64,000 nt of DNA, from NCBI RefSeq assembly GCF_000002995.4, contig NW_025062479.1, positions 13,897,721 through 13,961,720 on the forward strand. The letters are read 5' to 3'. Source of the DNA: Brugia malayi. Its lineage: Eukaryota > Nematoda > Chromadorea > Rhabditida > Onchocercidae. How positions within the stretch are numbered: position 1 is the first letter of the stretch; each line of letters opens with the position of its first letter. Under the pieces are notes generated by a model, which was given only the letters and a program-made list of their open reading frames with translations, ran no database searches and was not told the DNA's origin. This document shows positions 11,975 to 27,455 of the stretch, piece after piece. Both the position numbers and the translations under genes were made by a program.

Positions 11975-14900
11975 AAAAACTCAACAAAAATACCTAACAG
12001 TATTACAAAGAATATGACAATAATTTAGAGAAGCATATATAATATTAACAGTGTTATTATTGTTATGAAGTTGTACTATTTGTTTATTTATCAGTTTTAT
12101 TTAATAAAATCCTATCCTTTACTACTACTAATAATAATCAATTATTTAATCTTAGCTACAATCATTTCATATTAATTTTACCCTCTGATCTCTCATAAGA
12201 AAGCACAAAACATAGTTGTAACTTCGCAGAGGACAATTTTAACGATAAATCACTGAAATTTCCCATCCCATAACTTATTATAATCATTTTAAATGTTCAA
12301 ATTTATCTCTTGCATTAGTAGAAGAGAAATTTATGCAAATTAATTCTCTAACTTTATTTCTTCCAAAATCTTCATTCAAATATAAAATAACAAAATGAGA
12401 CAATAAATAATTCCATATATTACAACATAATAGTCGTTAATTACTTTGATTAATACAATATCATTTAGTTTAATTAAATGGCAGTCTTGTTTCTGCCCTT
12501 TTTTTTTAATAATTTAAATTCTATTAATTTCAATTTTTGAAAATATTTGGTCAAACTTATATGCTAGGAATAAAAAAAGGGGTGCATTTTGTAAGGCATT
12601 TGTAAAGATTAGCTTAAAAAATTTTTATCGATAACAATAATTTGAGGAAATTAATATCTCTGATTTTTATCTAAATTTTAATTTCTAATAACTTCGTCTT
12701 GCTTCATTAAATCTTTAACAGAGAAAAAAAAAAACAATTTTAATTGTAGGGAATTATGCAGTTAGCAGAGAATTTTCTTATGAATGTATATCATAAATAA
12801 GAAGGAAGAAGAAAAATAAAAGTAAAACTACAAAATAAAGCTAGAAATATATTTTTCAATACTAATTATGGATATAAAACAAGGAGAATTTAGATTTCAA
12901 TTTTTTATTCCAATGAATTTTTTCAATTTTACTTCAAACATTTAGCTCAATTCAATTCTAAAAGCCAAACAAGGATTCTATTCAAGTTCAGGAATATCCA
13001 TGAATTACAGAATCTAAAAAAAAAAAACTTATTAAAGATGGAAGAATTAGAAGTTACTGTAGCAGATAACTTCATTGAAATACATACATCATTTAAAATA
13101 ATATCATATACAACTTTTTTTTAAATATGTTAAAGAAAGTTTAATTATACTTAAATGCTACAAAGAATATGCAAAAAATATAAGCAAAAATTTTAAATTA
13201 AAGCTTTGCTTTCGCACTTTTCATTCAAGCAACAATAACAGCAAAACAATTTCAGTTACTTTAATATTTTTTCTTCTCCTTTTCCTTTCTTTTTCTCTCT
13301 TTTTTTCCGAAATATCAATCAATTTATGCAAAATTTATGCTTACAGCAAAAGAAAAAACGATTCTGGTACCATTAATTATGTATTGATACAACAAAAACG
13401 ATAAAAGATTAAAATAAAAAAAATAAAAAAAACAAAAAAAAAAAACAATAAAAAATAGTGCAACAAATATGAAGAAAAAAAGAAAAAAAGAACAGAAACG
13501 AAATAAACAAATTGTATTTTCTCGTTTTTGTTCCTTTTTTTTCATTTTTCATTTCTTTTTTTTGTTCCTCTCATACAATTGTGAGAAAAACAAAACATAA
13601 AAGCAAAAATAAAAATAAAAACAAATCAAAAACAAAACAAAACAATGAAAAAAAAATGAGATGAATGTTAAAAAAGAAAAATGATAAATAATGGAAGAAT
13701 GAAAAATTTGTTGGTTAAATTTTGTTTTGAATTGCAAAAGTATTTGAAAAAAATATTAAAAAATAATACTTTGTTACGAATGAACCAAACCATTTCTAAA
13801 AATTTTTTTTTTATCTTTCTTATAAATATCATTGCATTTGATGTGTTTCACGATATCATTGTTATTTAATGGATTGCAGAAAAGAAAACAAAAAAAAGGA
13901 AAGAGGAAAAAGAAAATGTTTTTACGTCGAAACGATTGGAGAGAATCGATCACTAGTGGTAGTAGCATTTAAGTATTTACATAAAACGTTTTTTCTTTTT
14001 AAAATCCATTAACAATGATCGATTTATATTATTGATCAGTTCGAATTATCTTACATGATAGGTGGTATAGATTTTTAATTTGACTTATTTCAAAATAATC
14101 ACTAAAACTTGGTAAGATATAATTTTTATTTGTCACTACAATTTCAAAGGATACTTTTACTTGGCTTCTTTCAAGTAATAATTACAATTTGATAAAGTAC
14201 AGTTTTTCTTGGCTTATTTAAAATAATCTCAATAATCACCCATGTATACTTGCTTTAATATCTTTCAAATTATTGCTACTTTATAAAATAGAATAAATTA
14301 AGTTTTAAGAAACAATAAAAAAAAGGCTAATGAATGTCAATAAGTAAATAATTGATTTAACAAAGTTGCAAAATAGCAATTCTCTATAATGTAACTCATT
14401 TTTCTTCTTTTTTCACTTTTCATAATTTTTGCAAAATAAAAATAATAAATTTAATCACATGCTATAACAGCAAATAGCATTTTTTTTCATCTTTTTCAAA
14501 ACCTTTCAAGAAAAAAAAAAACTTAAACTGCAAAATTTGAAAAAGATAATTTGTTTGTAGAATGAAAAAGATAAGAAAATGGTTTAGCAAATAGATCTTT
14601 GAACAGTGCAAAATAGAAAAATGTGAAAGCAATCATCATTTATCGTGTAAGACAGAACTGAGCTCACATGATCTTCTCTTCTCTGAAAGTTTCTTTTTTT
14701 TTAAAATCTTTTTTTTGTTGCTACAAAACAAAAAAGAGAAAAAAAAAGGTGTGAGTTATGCCTTTAACTGTACAATAACAAATAATAATAGCAAATTTTT
14801 TAATTTAAAGTCATATAATAACTATACATTGTCATCAATACGATTTCTCAAATTACAAATCTATGATAATTTCAATATTTTACTCAATTACTCGATCAAT

Positions 14901-15401
14901 CTATTAAAATGTTAATTCATGCATATTTAGAAATGTTATAATAATTTTAAATTATAAAAAAATAACAAATTATTAGAAGATTTTTCCTTTCTATGCATAA
15001 ATTTATATGTTTATTAAAAAATATTTACACTCTTAATTGATAAATAATGTATTAATTCTAGAAATACTTGAAAAAAAAAAAAGGAGAAAGAAAGGAAATA
15101 GAAATAATTTAAATAACTATTCACTATCTTTGTAACAATTTGTCTGTAATCTTTATTACATTACTACAGTTCATTGTTATTTAAAATTAAAATAGATTAC
15201 TATTTATCACATAAAAAAATCGTTGCTTTTTTTTGAAAGCAACAGAAAAAAAAGCAGAAGTAGAGAAAGGTAATAAACAAATAAACAAAAAAAAGAACCG
15301 GAATATTACTAAACAACAAATGATGATAATGATGATTACTCCTGAAAATATTCCTAAAATAACAAATGATTTCTTAGTTTGGGAAGTGTAAAATAAAAAA
15401 A

Positions 15402-15480
15402 AGGAGGAGGAGAGAGAGAGGGAGAGGGAAAGACAGAGAAACGGGAGGATGAGGAGGTGAAAGGAGAGGAGTGGAATAGG
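15402..15480. repeat. GA/GGA-rich purine tract
   Basis: The plus strand is almost entirely purine (GGAGGAGGAGAGAGAGAGGG and similar). The Ser/Pro/Phe-rich frames on the opposite strand are by-products of this composition and not genes. Confidence 0.85.
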
Positions 15481-16689
15481 AGTGAGGAAGGTGGCGCAAC
15501 AGAAAACCAAAAAAAAGGAATTGGCGCAAATGGATGATGATTTACTGCAAATAATGGCAAAAAAAGGAGGAAAAAAGAATCATAAAAAGAAGAATTGGTT
15601 ATTTGGAAAACAGCTACAGCTACTATCTCTACTGCTATTGTTGTTGTTATTGTTGTTGCTATTACTGACCTTTGAGGAAGAGGCAGGAAGTGTTGAAATG
15701 AGCAGAGAAGAAATGAGAATGAAAATGATTAAAAGAAAAAATAAAAAAACAATGTTTAACGAAAATTTTGTTGTAAACAAACTTTTCGCGTCTGTCAATT
15801 TTATATTTAATATTGCTTTACCAATATAAAAAAGAAAAGAGAAAAAAAATTGAAAAAGGGAGAGAGAAATAAAAAAAAAAAAAACAAAAAACAAATGTGA
15901 ACGATGATGTATGTTTGAAAGAAATACCTTAAAAAGGAATGAAATGAGAATTTGTAAAATAAAATTGATAAAATGTGTTAGTGAAAAAGCCGGCAAATTA
16001 ATTTTATCAATGCTAAAAAAAGAAAACAAAGAAAAAGAAACCTGTTAGTTATTAAGTGTGCAAAAATTTTCTAATAAAAATTTTTGATATTCATTTTGTT
16101 TATTTATATTTATTTTTTAGAAAATATAAAACCTTATTTTATTAGTCGTAAAAGAAGAAAAAAAAGGAAACGAACTGATTATAATTTGTTGCTAATCAAA
16201 TTTTCATTCAATTGGTAAAAGTGAAATGAATATTAATTAGAATTTTGTTGAAACATAATGTTATGTTAAATTTCATTATTCTAATAACGGAACGATTTTT
16301 ATTAGTTCAATTTATTGGTATAAATAATTGGACTTTTTTTTCTTTTACATAAACACTCAAAAAATGCATTAAAAAAAATATCTCGGAAGAAAAAAAGGAA
16401 AAAAATAAAATGATATTAATCCAATTATACAAAATATAGTGAAAAATAATTCGAATAAAATGTCTAATCTTGCATTTTAATTTTTGCTTATTGCATTTCA
16501 CTTTATTGAGATTGATAATAAATGAATTACAAGTTGTATTACTTGAATGTTCAATTACTCACATTATTACTAGAATGTGAGTAAGTGAACAGCAAAATAA
16601 TTTCTCAAATATTGTAAACATTTTTTTCTTTCCTTGCTATAATGTAAATAATGAAAAATAAAATATGTGACAAGACAAATTAAAATTCT

Positions 16690-16792
16690 ATCACACACGC
16701 ACGTGAAAACACACGTGCATAGATACATACATGTGCACGCGCACACATGCACGTGCATACACACATACTCATATACGTAGATACACACAAAC
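16690..16792. repeat. Imperfect CA-rich repeat with ACGTGCA motifs
   Basis: Alternating CA/CG/TG dinucleotides with recurring ACGTGCA and CATACA. The alternating purine-pyrimidine pattern is compatible with Z-DNA. The Cys/Val/Met-rich frame on the minus strand comes from this repeat. Confidence 0.8.
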
Positions 16793-19430
16793 AATGAGAA
16801 GTAGTAATACCAGCATTTTTGACAGTTAGATTAGATATTTTATACTTTTATTTCTATTTTATCACTTATTCAAAACTACTGATAAGTAAAACTATCTGCA
16901 CCACTGATATTACAAAAATTATCGTTACCTGTTCACCAGGAGAGATTGCTTATTGAAATTTATCACATTTTGAAAATTTTTCTCAAAATAATTTGGATTG
17001 AAAAAAAGAAGGGAAAGAAAGAAAGAAAAAAGATGTTTATAAAAAAAGTTATTTAATAAAATTAATGTTATTCATGTTGATCAGTTTTTCTTTTTTCATT
17101 TTTTTTTTTTTTTTGCTTATGGTATTATACAGTTTTTTATTTAGCTTAATTAGCTTCAAGTTATTACTATCACACTACTATTCATATCATATCGCATTAT
17201 ATCATATTATCATATATCATTTAATGGGCATACAATTGATAAGCGAAACCATTTTTTGTAGAATGGAATCATTTTGGAGTATTTATGAATTTTTGATACA
17301 TTCCGATGCATCCTAAAAATGGAAGTTTATTTTATTTTCTTCAAATTAAAAAAAAAAAAAAAAAATGATAAGTAAATAATTTGAACTGTCTGAGTTCAAA
17401 CCATTACTACAATATAATCTAATATAGAAAGCATATTTGATAGCAATCAATATTTCTTCAAGTTTTCGATCAACTTCAACATATTTCACTCAATTTCTCA
17501 GAAATTATAATATTAAAAATTTTCCTAAAACAATAAATTTTTTAATCAATTTCAAATTTTAATTACAAAATAATTTGTAATATTTCATATTAGATTTTAT
17601 ACTCTTTCATGAAATTTTAAAAAAAATTTACAAAAATTATTGAATAAAATGTTTTTTTGATCATTGCTATTGACTAGCAATCATATAATAAGTCGTAGTC
17701 TTAATTCATTTACCTGTTACTAATCATTTTAGTTTAAAAAAAAAGGAAAAGAAAATTAATTTGCTGATTAAATGCAATTATGAAAATTTTATAACGTATA
17801 AGCTAAAAAATTATTAATCATAAATTTTAATTAATTTAAATAATCCAATCGATGAAAGATCTCATCATAATAAAATATTAATTATCATTAATATTTTATA
17901 TATTTCTTCTTTTCCTTTCTTCTTTATGTCATAAAAAAAATTTTTAAATGTACGTAAGAAATGAAATGTTAAACTGAATTTCATAAAAAAAAAAAAGATC
18001 AACACATTATTCAAATATACATTTAATCTTTTATTACTATTTCAATTGAATTAAATAAGTAACGTTCAATGTGTTTAAATGTTTTTGGTAACATTCAATG
18101 TGCAAAAGCATACTGTTTGTTGACTCATTCTAAAACTGTTTATGATGATGCGTTTCTGATGATAATGATGATTAATATTTGTTAAAGATGAAATGGTGAG
18201 TCAGAAATTCAGAAAATACTTTTACTGATTAATAAATATTTTCAAAAAAAAAAATACATAATTATTATATATTATTATTATTTTGGAATAAGTTAAGTTT
18301 TAAATGTATGTAATAAAAATTCATAAAATTTACAAATGAAAAATGAAATTTTGTACATATGATCAAACAGGTTAGACTTTTTTGTTGTCATTGTTGAACA
18401 GATTAAACTGTAATAAACTTTTAAATTTACTCTGAAAATTAATTTTTGACGATTACAATTCTTAGAAGTTCTTTTGTTGTAGCATTCAGTTAAAATTGTA
18501 AGTGTTTATTATGTATGTAAAATTCATTTCTAATTTGATAAAATTTATTTTATTCAATGCATAATTTTCATAGACAAATTAATCTTATCTTTTTTTTTTT
18601 TTTCATTTCCTTCTTTACATAAAATTATACTTGTAATGATGTATAATTGATGAATTAGAGATTTCAGATAAACATAATAACATTAATGTCACATTTTACT
18701 TAATCTTAATACGCAGCAACACACGTATGACATCCTTTTCTTTTTTGTTTTGTTTTTATTTCCCATATAAAAGTTTGAAAAGATGAAAATAATTATTTCA
18801 GTTATTAAGCATTCATCTAAAAAATATATATTTTACACATCAGTAATTTTTTCCATTACGAAGAAATAAGTGTTTTGATATAGCAGTAAACAATCTTTTT
18901 CCTAGTTTTTTTTTTTTTTTTTACAGAAGTAAAATGTGAAAGAACTTTAGTAAACATTTATTTATTGATTCAAAATGTCAATTTTAATTTAACATTTGGC
19001 ATACAATTCGATGGATTTTTCAGAATTATCTAATGGAAAAACAACGCAATGATTTTGTTTACATCCTGCTTCAGACGTATGTATATGTGTGTATGTTATT
19101 TTATGATTGAAACGAAATTGAATAATTGTTTAAAAAAGAAGATAAGTTATAATGTTACTTTTCTTTATTTCTCTCATTCTTTCTCATTGCAATTTCTATT
19201 TTTCTATTTTGCTTAGCTTAGCTCAAAATTGTAAACAAGGTTTAGTCATTGCTATGAATGAAATAAATTTTGAATTGAAATTGAAATTGCTAGAGGTAGC
19301 AGCCAATAACAGAAGAAAGAAATAAGTGAGAGTGCTCTAATAGTGGAACGAAAAACATTCATAGGAGCTTCTTTTTTTTTTTTTTTTTCGTTTTTTATCT
19401 ACTTCCGGTTAAACCATTTCTAACATATAA

Positions 19431-19486
19431 AGAGAGAGAGAGAGGGAGAGAGAAAGAGAGAAAGGGGAAGAGAGGAAGAGAGACTG
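19431..19486. repeat. GA-rich simple repeat
   Basis: AGAGAGAGAGAGGGAGAGAG followed by degenerate GA/GAA units. Nothing coding is seen. Confidence 0.85.
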
Positions 19487-20290
19487 AAAAAAAAGTAAGG
19501 AATTTATGAGAAAAAGAGATATAACATTTACATTATTTACTGAGAAATATAATAATAATTTTTATTAAATTATTTTAACAGTATGATGATATATATATAT
19601 ATAAGTTACAGTGATAATTAGCATTGAATAAAATCATATTTTTTGTATTATTATTATTAATTATGTTACATCTGAAATACATATATTTTTTTCTTTGAAA
19701 CATTTGTAAAATTTTTGTTACACTTAAGAAAAAAGTGGAAAAGTTTTGCAAATAATGTTAACATTAATAATAAATATCACATTTTACAAAAATATCTATC
19801 AATTTGACGTAAGTTTGAGCAAATAATTTGCTTTCACGGCCAATATTATCATTTTTTTTTTTAAATATTATATTATCGATCGTTTGAAGATAGTTGATGC
19901 ATAATTATCAAATGAAATATACTTATTTTTAGTGATCTACAAATTAATTACAACTGTATTAAATTTACAACAAATTACAACAAAAAAAATATATGGGCCG
20001 TTTTAATAAGATAAATTATGCTTGTGAGATGATTAAGAAAAAAAGGAATAAAACACCAAATACTATTACTTTCATTGTATAATCCAAAAAATTAAGAAAT
20101 AAAAAAATGATAATATGAATTACTGAGCAAATCATTAATAAAATTTTAAGTTTTTCAAATATCTGTGCAAATAATGAAGGAATTCGAATTTCTTCCAAAA
20201 TAAAATCAACAACAAAATTTTAGTTCAAATCTTTTAACATGCAACAATCAATTATAATTTAATGAAATATAATATTTATTATTACCATTA

Positions 20291-20423
<133 letters not shown>

Positions 20424-23400
20424 ATAACAATGAAATATGATAGATTTAACGAAAATTTATTAAATTTTATTTTTTTCGTATTTATTATATTTTTATGATC
20501 AAATTTAGAACAGTTTGAACAATGTAACCAACAATACTGTTTGACATATTTAATGTGATGAATTTAGTGTAGAATATTTGAAAAAAAAAAAACATTTTTT
20601 TAAGATTACAATAACATAACATGGTGAACTTTTTACTACAATGAATGATAAAAAAACAAGCAAACCTGTTATTAATTAAAGAATAATGATTGCAAAATTA
20701 GTATATATTTGGTTAAGTATACGAAAAATTGAAATGTATATTCAGAAAAAAAATATATATCATAAATTTTCTTAGAAGAAAAAAAAAAACAAAAAATGAG
20801 TGTCATCTATTCATTCATTTTAACATTAGCAGTATCATTACAAATATAAAAAGAATTTCAATTTTTCTTTTTTTTTTCCTTTTAATCAACTTTTTTTTTG
20901 AAGGTAATTTTGAATATAATTATAATATAACATAATTTTTCTTCATTTTCTTCATTGAAAATTTTTGTTATTATATAAAATCAGTATTTATTTCTATCTT
21001 ATATTTGTGATAATTTAGATTATACAAGAAAAAATATAGTATTTGTGCTTAGGCTATTCTGCGAAAAAGAAAGAAAAAAAAATGTATAAAACAGTAAGCA
21101 CGATTAATAAAACAAATGAAGTAATAATTTAAGGATTGTTAATTAAAATGAATAAATAAATGAAATAAGCAAAAATAAATAAAAATAAATAAACAAACAA
21201 ATAAGTGAAAAAAACGAAATAAATAAATAAATGAGTGAGTTAAAGTGTAATAAATAATGTTGAAAAATATTTTTGTCAAAATTTAAATATTATCAAAGGA
21301 TAGATATGTGCCTATAATATATGGTGGTCGGAAGTTAAAACAAACAACTGTAACAGAAGCTAATTGAAAATGATTAATTGATATTCAAAAATACTGAGAT
21401 AGCAGATTAACAATAAAGAATGATAAAGCAAAAAGTTTTCAACTTTTTTTTTTTGTTTACTACAACTTTCCAAATTATTTATAAAAGTTATTAGTTATAA
21501 CACAGCATTATGCATGTTTATTAGTGCATTGTTTTTTTTTTTTTTTTAATGTTAAAGTATTATGAAAAAATATTTTTTAAATGTTGCAAATATTATGAAA
21601 AAAGTCTTTTTTAAAAATACTTTATCAGTATATTGTTCAAATCATCAAGAATTTTACCTCTTTTTTCTGTTTTCAAAAATTTACAAAAATTAGGAAAAAA
21701 GAATATTTCAACTTTCGTTTTTATAAATCCAACAAGTGATTCAGGAAAGCTTTCAAAAAATGACATTCAATTCAAACTCATTGAAAAAAAAAAAAATCAC
21801 TCTTTATATTTTTCTTTTAGATATTTTATTAAAAAAAAGATAATTTCTTAAAAGATAACGTAGTAATAAAATTGCATTTTGAAATCCTTGTAAATTTTTT
21901 TCTTTTTTTCAATTGATAAAGAAAAATTTTTTTATTGTTGGTTAAGAATTTAAAAATACTTTAGATGAAACTAATAAAATTTTCTAAATGATAACTCACA
22001 GTAAATTCAATTATTAACTTTAATTATAATACTTTATACTGATATCTCTAAATATCTAAATGAATTTTATGTCATTAATAATTCTAACACGAAGTAAATG
22101 AATTAATATAAAATGTGTTAAAAAATGCTGAAAGAAATGCAAGTTATTGTCATTTTGGCATAAAATTAACAGATTATTTGTTATTTAATAAATTATTTAA
22201 ACAGCTTTTGTTATTTTTTATTACTGCATGAGAATTCAAATTTTAATTGCTATATTAAGAATGATAAATGATTAGAAGTTTAGCACTAATTATCATATTT
22301 CTGTTTTCCTTCCTATTGTATTTTGGCTAATGATTTTTTTTATTTTATTTCTTCCTGTTATTAAATGATGACTTAAATGAGAAGAAAAAAATGTCTTTCA
22401 ATAAATTTTGAAAGTTTTCTTGAACAAAAAATCGAAAAAAAAAGTCAGAAATACAAATATCAAAAACAACATTTTCAATTTATAATTATATTTTTCAATT
22501 TACAATGAACAATTATTGAATTGAATTAGTTTCATTTTAAAAAAAGAAATTTTTTTTTTTCACTTATCTTTTTTCAGTAATTAATTTTATTTAGCAATAA
22601 AAATAATTGGGTTTTAGTAGTTTTATAAGTTTGAAAAATGAAATATGAAACAAAATAAAGGCGCTAAATATTTGAAAAATGAAATGTCTCTCTAAATTCT
22701 AAAATGCGAAATGAATGGTCAAGGTTAGGTGTAATTTAATCCCTTAACATTCAATCGAGTAAATTAATAAATTAATTAGGAACGAACAATCATTAGCATA
22801 AAATAACTTTTGCTAATTTTTTTAAAAGATAGCTTGTAAATAATGTTGATTTAAAAAAAAAAAAAGAATTAAGCCAAAAATTGTCTCCAATTTGTGGACA
22901 TTAATAATTTAAAGTATGGTTCTGGAAGTTTTCTTGAGAAAAACAAAAAGTGTTATAAATACAGATATGAAAAGAATATTCATATTCCCAATATTTGCTC
23001 TTAATGCAGTATGTTTTGAAAAAAATATATATTAATTTTATAATTAATTTAGGTAGCCTTACTTCTTAACTTTTTATTTATTTTGCAATAACTGAATTAT
23101 TCAGAAAGAAGAAAAAAAAGGTAATAAATGAAATAATTAAAGAGAATATTTTAACTTACAGTTATAAAAAAAAATAGGAGATAAAAGAAACAAAAAAAAA
23201 AAAAAAAATGGAAAGGAATAAGAAATTAGTAGGTATATTTAATTATCAATCAAACAGTAGTTTTTTTTTTTTTTTTTGTTGATCAAATTGAACTCTTACA
23301 AATATTTGCTTACTTTTTCTTTCATTTTTTTTCAAAAAATTTCAAAAAATATTTGAATGTTGAAATTTTTATGCAAATATTTCTGTTTCGGTGATATACT

Positions 23401-23759
23401 AGCATGCTAAATGCAAATAGTTGTTAATAAAGTAAAAAAAGAAGAGAATAACAACTGGAATTATTTGAAAAAGAGTATTTCAATATGACAATCGGAAGCT
23501 CTTCAAAAAAAGACCAACTAAAAATGATTGTAAAGAAAGTATTTCATATTATTGGTATATATGAGTAATCAAAATGTAAAAGCATTAATTAATTAGTATT
23601 TTAGCAAAGGATAGAATATATGAAAAGATGACTCATCTGATTTGTTATTCCTATATCAATTGTTTCATAGTTTAGAATGTAAAGTTTAACAACTGATTGA
23701 TGCCTAATGTTTATTTAGCCAAAAACAGCTACTTGCACTATTTTGGCACCTAATTTTTT

Positions 23760-23990
23760 TTTATTTGTTTGTCCATAGCCATTATCATTAGTCATGGCCT
23801 TTTTTGTTATCAAAAAGGCCATGATAATGTAGCATTGGTTACCATCGTAATAACGGCAATTGTGGTAATTGGTATCGGTATCGTCGTATCTTGTTGTATC
23901 ACCTATCATCATTAGTATCAGCAACCGTCATAATAACGGTATCGCTGTGTCTTGTAACATCAGCTATCGTCATCATAGTTTATCCGTTAA
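23760..23990. repeat. Hairpin plus diverged tandem repeat, GC-richer island
   Basis: CATGGCCTTTTT (23793-23804) pairs with AAAAAGGCCATG (23812-23823) around a short loop. CATTATCA and its partner extend the stem outward past a bulge. Directly downstream, two diverged copies of a roughly 75-bp unit follow, each with ATCGTAATAACGG or GTCATAATAACGG, then TCGTATCTTGT or CTGTGTCTTGT, then TATCATCAT or TCGTCATCAT. It is clearly less AT-rich than the surrounding 5 kb. It could be a degenerate foldback element or a structured non-coding locus. Confidence 0.5.
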
Positions 23991-26900
23991 TCAACTGTAA
24001 CATTATATAAGATGTTTTTTTTTTTTTTTTTTTAGTTTTAATGGAAAGAAGAAAAAAATTAAGTTTTGATTAGTGTAAAATTTTTTTGCCAAATATTCTT
24101 CTAATTAAAAAAAAAAAAGTCTTTTCATCCTCATAGGAAAACTACATGCAAAAAAAAGAAGGTAAAATTATTTTGTTCAAAATTTGATGAATCAGATATG
24201 TTACCTAATTTCTGACATTAAGAAATTTTAAAATGACAGAGAAATTTCAAGATAAAAGAAAGTAAAATCTTTTATGTAAAAAATATTAATGAATGAAATT
24301 CTAAAAAAAGTGCATAAACTTCCATAAATTAATAAAATTTTTAAAAAGTGTATATGTACGTAATAATTATATACAAAATATATTTTAACAGATTTAAATA
24401 GCAACAAAAATTAATAAAAACGTGAAAATTTCAAGAAAATAAGGACAAGAAATGTTACAGTGCGATTTTCTAAAAAAATGAATCATAAAATTTTTTTCAT
24501 GAAGATAATTACAGGAAAAAAAAGTTGAAAAAATTTTCTGCTAATAAATTCTGCCATTGATTAATCATTAAAGACAATAAAAAAATAGAATGGATTTATT
24601 ATTATTTTTTTAAAATTATTTCATCCAAAATTTAATTAAATCGGAAAATTATTTCTAACAATTAGTGTAAGCATTTATCAAATTATTGAAGAAAAATTAG
24701 TAAATATCATTTATAAATTGCTCATTCATTATAATCATTCCTTCAGTTAATATTACAAATGCAAATTAATTTCATTCTTTGAAAAACCAAAAAACTATTT
24801 TTTTTTTTTTTTTGATAATAAATAATCATTCATCATAAATATTGAGACAATATTTCAATTTCGAATATTAATATTTCAATATCTTATTATATTTATTCTG
24901 ATTAATAAATAATTGTTAGCAATATTGTTATTGTTTTATACTGTGAATTAACTCCACATTTGATCAGTCTTTTTTTCCATTTCGTTTACTTTAATTTAAA
25001 CAAAATTAACAATACATTAGATGAATAATAAAATGAATTAAATTTTTTAATTAAGTTTTACATTTTTGATCGTTCATTAGAATACAGGATAAATACTCAA
25101 TGTATCATCCATTTTATATGACATCATAAAGTTCATTCATTCTCTCTTATATAAATAAGTATTTTCAAACAGGAAATGTTAAATTAAAAAATTTCTATTC
25201 AAACAAAATATATAGAAAAAAAAGAAGAAAGCAAAAGAAAAACAAACAAACTGAATAAAAATCTAAATTGGATTAAATGCTTTTTAAGTCTTTTTTTATA
25301 AATTTAATTTTGTAATTCCTTTGCTCATTAGTTCATTTAATATATAATTTCAAAAAAAAAAATGAAACAATAATCTATTTTAATATAAGGAAATATGGTA
25401 ATTGAAAAATTTCTTGTTGTTGATGTTAAATATTTATGAGATTCTTTTTTGGTTTATTGAACTCAGAAATCAACTTCATATTTCTAATTATTTTATTTAC
25501 TTCAAATCATCTTAATTTTTCACTTTTTTGCTACCTAAAATTTCATTTGTCAAAGTTTTGATTTCTTCACTTCTGTTTTTTTTTGTTTTTCCTTTTTATT
25601 AATTATAGCAGATTGTTGATGTTATTAATAAAATGACGTGGAAAAACTCTTTCCGTTAATCCTAATAATTTCTGAAATCTAAAAAGTAAATATTTTCTAA
25701 AATATTTTATTATTTTATAATTTTTGTTTTTATGAAAAGAATATGAATATTCTTACATTTATCAAAATTGTAAATATTTTCTAAAAGAGAAATAAAAAAA
25801 TAATATTTTTTTCAGTATTTTATTCTTTCAAAGAAAAAATGAATTTTAGGAAAATTTACAAGTGGAAGAAAGGATTAAGATCATTATGATATGTAAATAT
25901 TTAAGACAATTTGAAAATATGATAATAATGTTTTGATATTTTGTTGTTAAAATCTCAATATTAATCAAATTACAAAAATGTCTATGCTTTAAGCATTTAA
26001 GATAACATTTAATTGATCATATCACAAATAAATAGTTAGCCTTGGATGAAGCCTAAAATTGAACTGTTTGCCTTTGTTAAGGCTTGTAAAAAAGCTTAAC
26101 TTAATTAAAAACAAAGATCGTTAAATAATGAACAAAATTTAGCATCATACTGATAGTTTTGTTGATTTCACATATATACATTATTTGAAAACAAAAAAAA
26201 AAAGTCATTATTGTTTAAATAGCCATCATTAATGCGAATATTTGTCGTAATCAAATAATCAATTTGAAATTCAAATTTGATATTCTTATAAAGTGATTGA
26301 AATTGTTAGCGATTTTTCTTGTAATTCAAATTATTTTCAATTCCAATCTTTTGCCAATTACTTGTTAATATGATTAATTATTCAGTGACAAACAATTTAG
26401 AGATATTTAGAAGAAAAAAACTACTGATTATATGATAGGAAGAAATAATTAGCAAAAGAGAAAAAAAAAAAATTGTCACCAAAATATTTATCACTACTAA
26501 TCAAAATGACACATTTAAACATCCGAAACTGTTAATTACAAATGTCTTGGAATAGAATTAATCAATTAACTGCATCAGAAATTTTCACTGATAAAAATAG
26601 TACAATATAATTGATTAATTAATTTAATATTTAAATAAAAATATTTGGGAAGAAAGAAATGGAAAAAAGAAAAAGGAAAAATGAAATACAGTAAAGAACA
26701 ACAAATAACAATAACAAAACATATCAGTGCCATCCATCGTTCATATCACATATTTTAAATTCACCTGTCTTGTAGAAATGATGCCTTTTATTTTTTTGAA
26801 CTTGAAAAAAATCTGGCGTTTTTCAAATGTAAACAAAAAGTGCAAAATAATCATACGAAAAAAGAGTTTTTTTTTTCAAATATTCATCGATTGACGTAAT

Positions 26901-27310
26901 TGTCCACTTTTCATTTGTTTTTACCATACTGATTTTTGTTTATTATGCTAGTGGCAATATTTTTTTCTTTGTTTTGCTTCGTTGTTTAACTAAAAGAAAT
27001 TGTTGGAAAACGAATTAAAAATGTCATTCATTTAAAACGACAAAATTTGTTTATCATAATGTTTCTTTCTTGCTAATTTTACATTTTTTTTTTCTTTTTC
27101 AATTTTAGTTTTCGTGAAGGGAAAAAAGAAAGAAAGAAAAGGAAAAAAAAAAAAATATATCAAAGAAAAATGGATGAACGCCTGTTGAGATGAAAATTTT
27201 CGCTTTTTTTTCCTTCGTTTTCTTTCTTTATAATTATCTTTTTCATTTCCCACAAGAAAATTTTACTGCTTACAATGATAAACAAAATTACCAATATTAC
27301 CTGGGAGATA

Positions 27311-27455
27311 TGCATGTGTGTGCGTTGTATATGTGCATTTATGTGTATGTATAATGCATGTGTGTATGTTGCGTGTATGTGTATTTATGTGCATGTATAA
27401 TGCATGTGTGTATGTTGCGTGTATGTGTATTTATGTGCATGTGTATGTATGTAAG
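27311..27455. repeat. 46-bp minisatellite, about three copies
   Basis: The unit starts TGCATGTGTGTATGTTGCGT and ends GTATAA. Copies start at 27311 (diverged, 44 bp), 27355 (46 bp) and 27401 (truncated). The Cys/Val/Met-rich plus-strand frame over it is a by-product of the repeat. Confidence 0.88.

Noticed and set aside
15187..16029. Overlapping Ser/Pro/Phe/Leu-rich frames on both strands
   Set aside because: They arise from purine-rich and poly-A composition; none has a plausible splice structure.
16570..16794. Cys-rich 74-codon minus frame resembling a small secreted protein
   Set aside because: It is the translation of a CA/CG dinucleotide-rich repeat.
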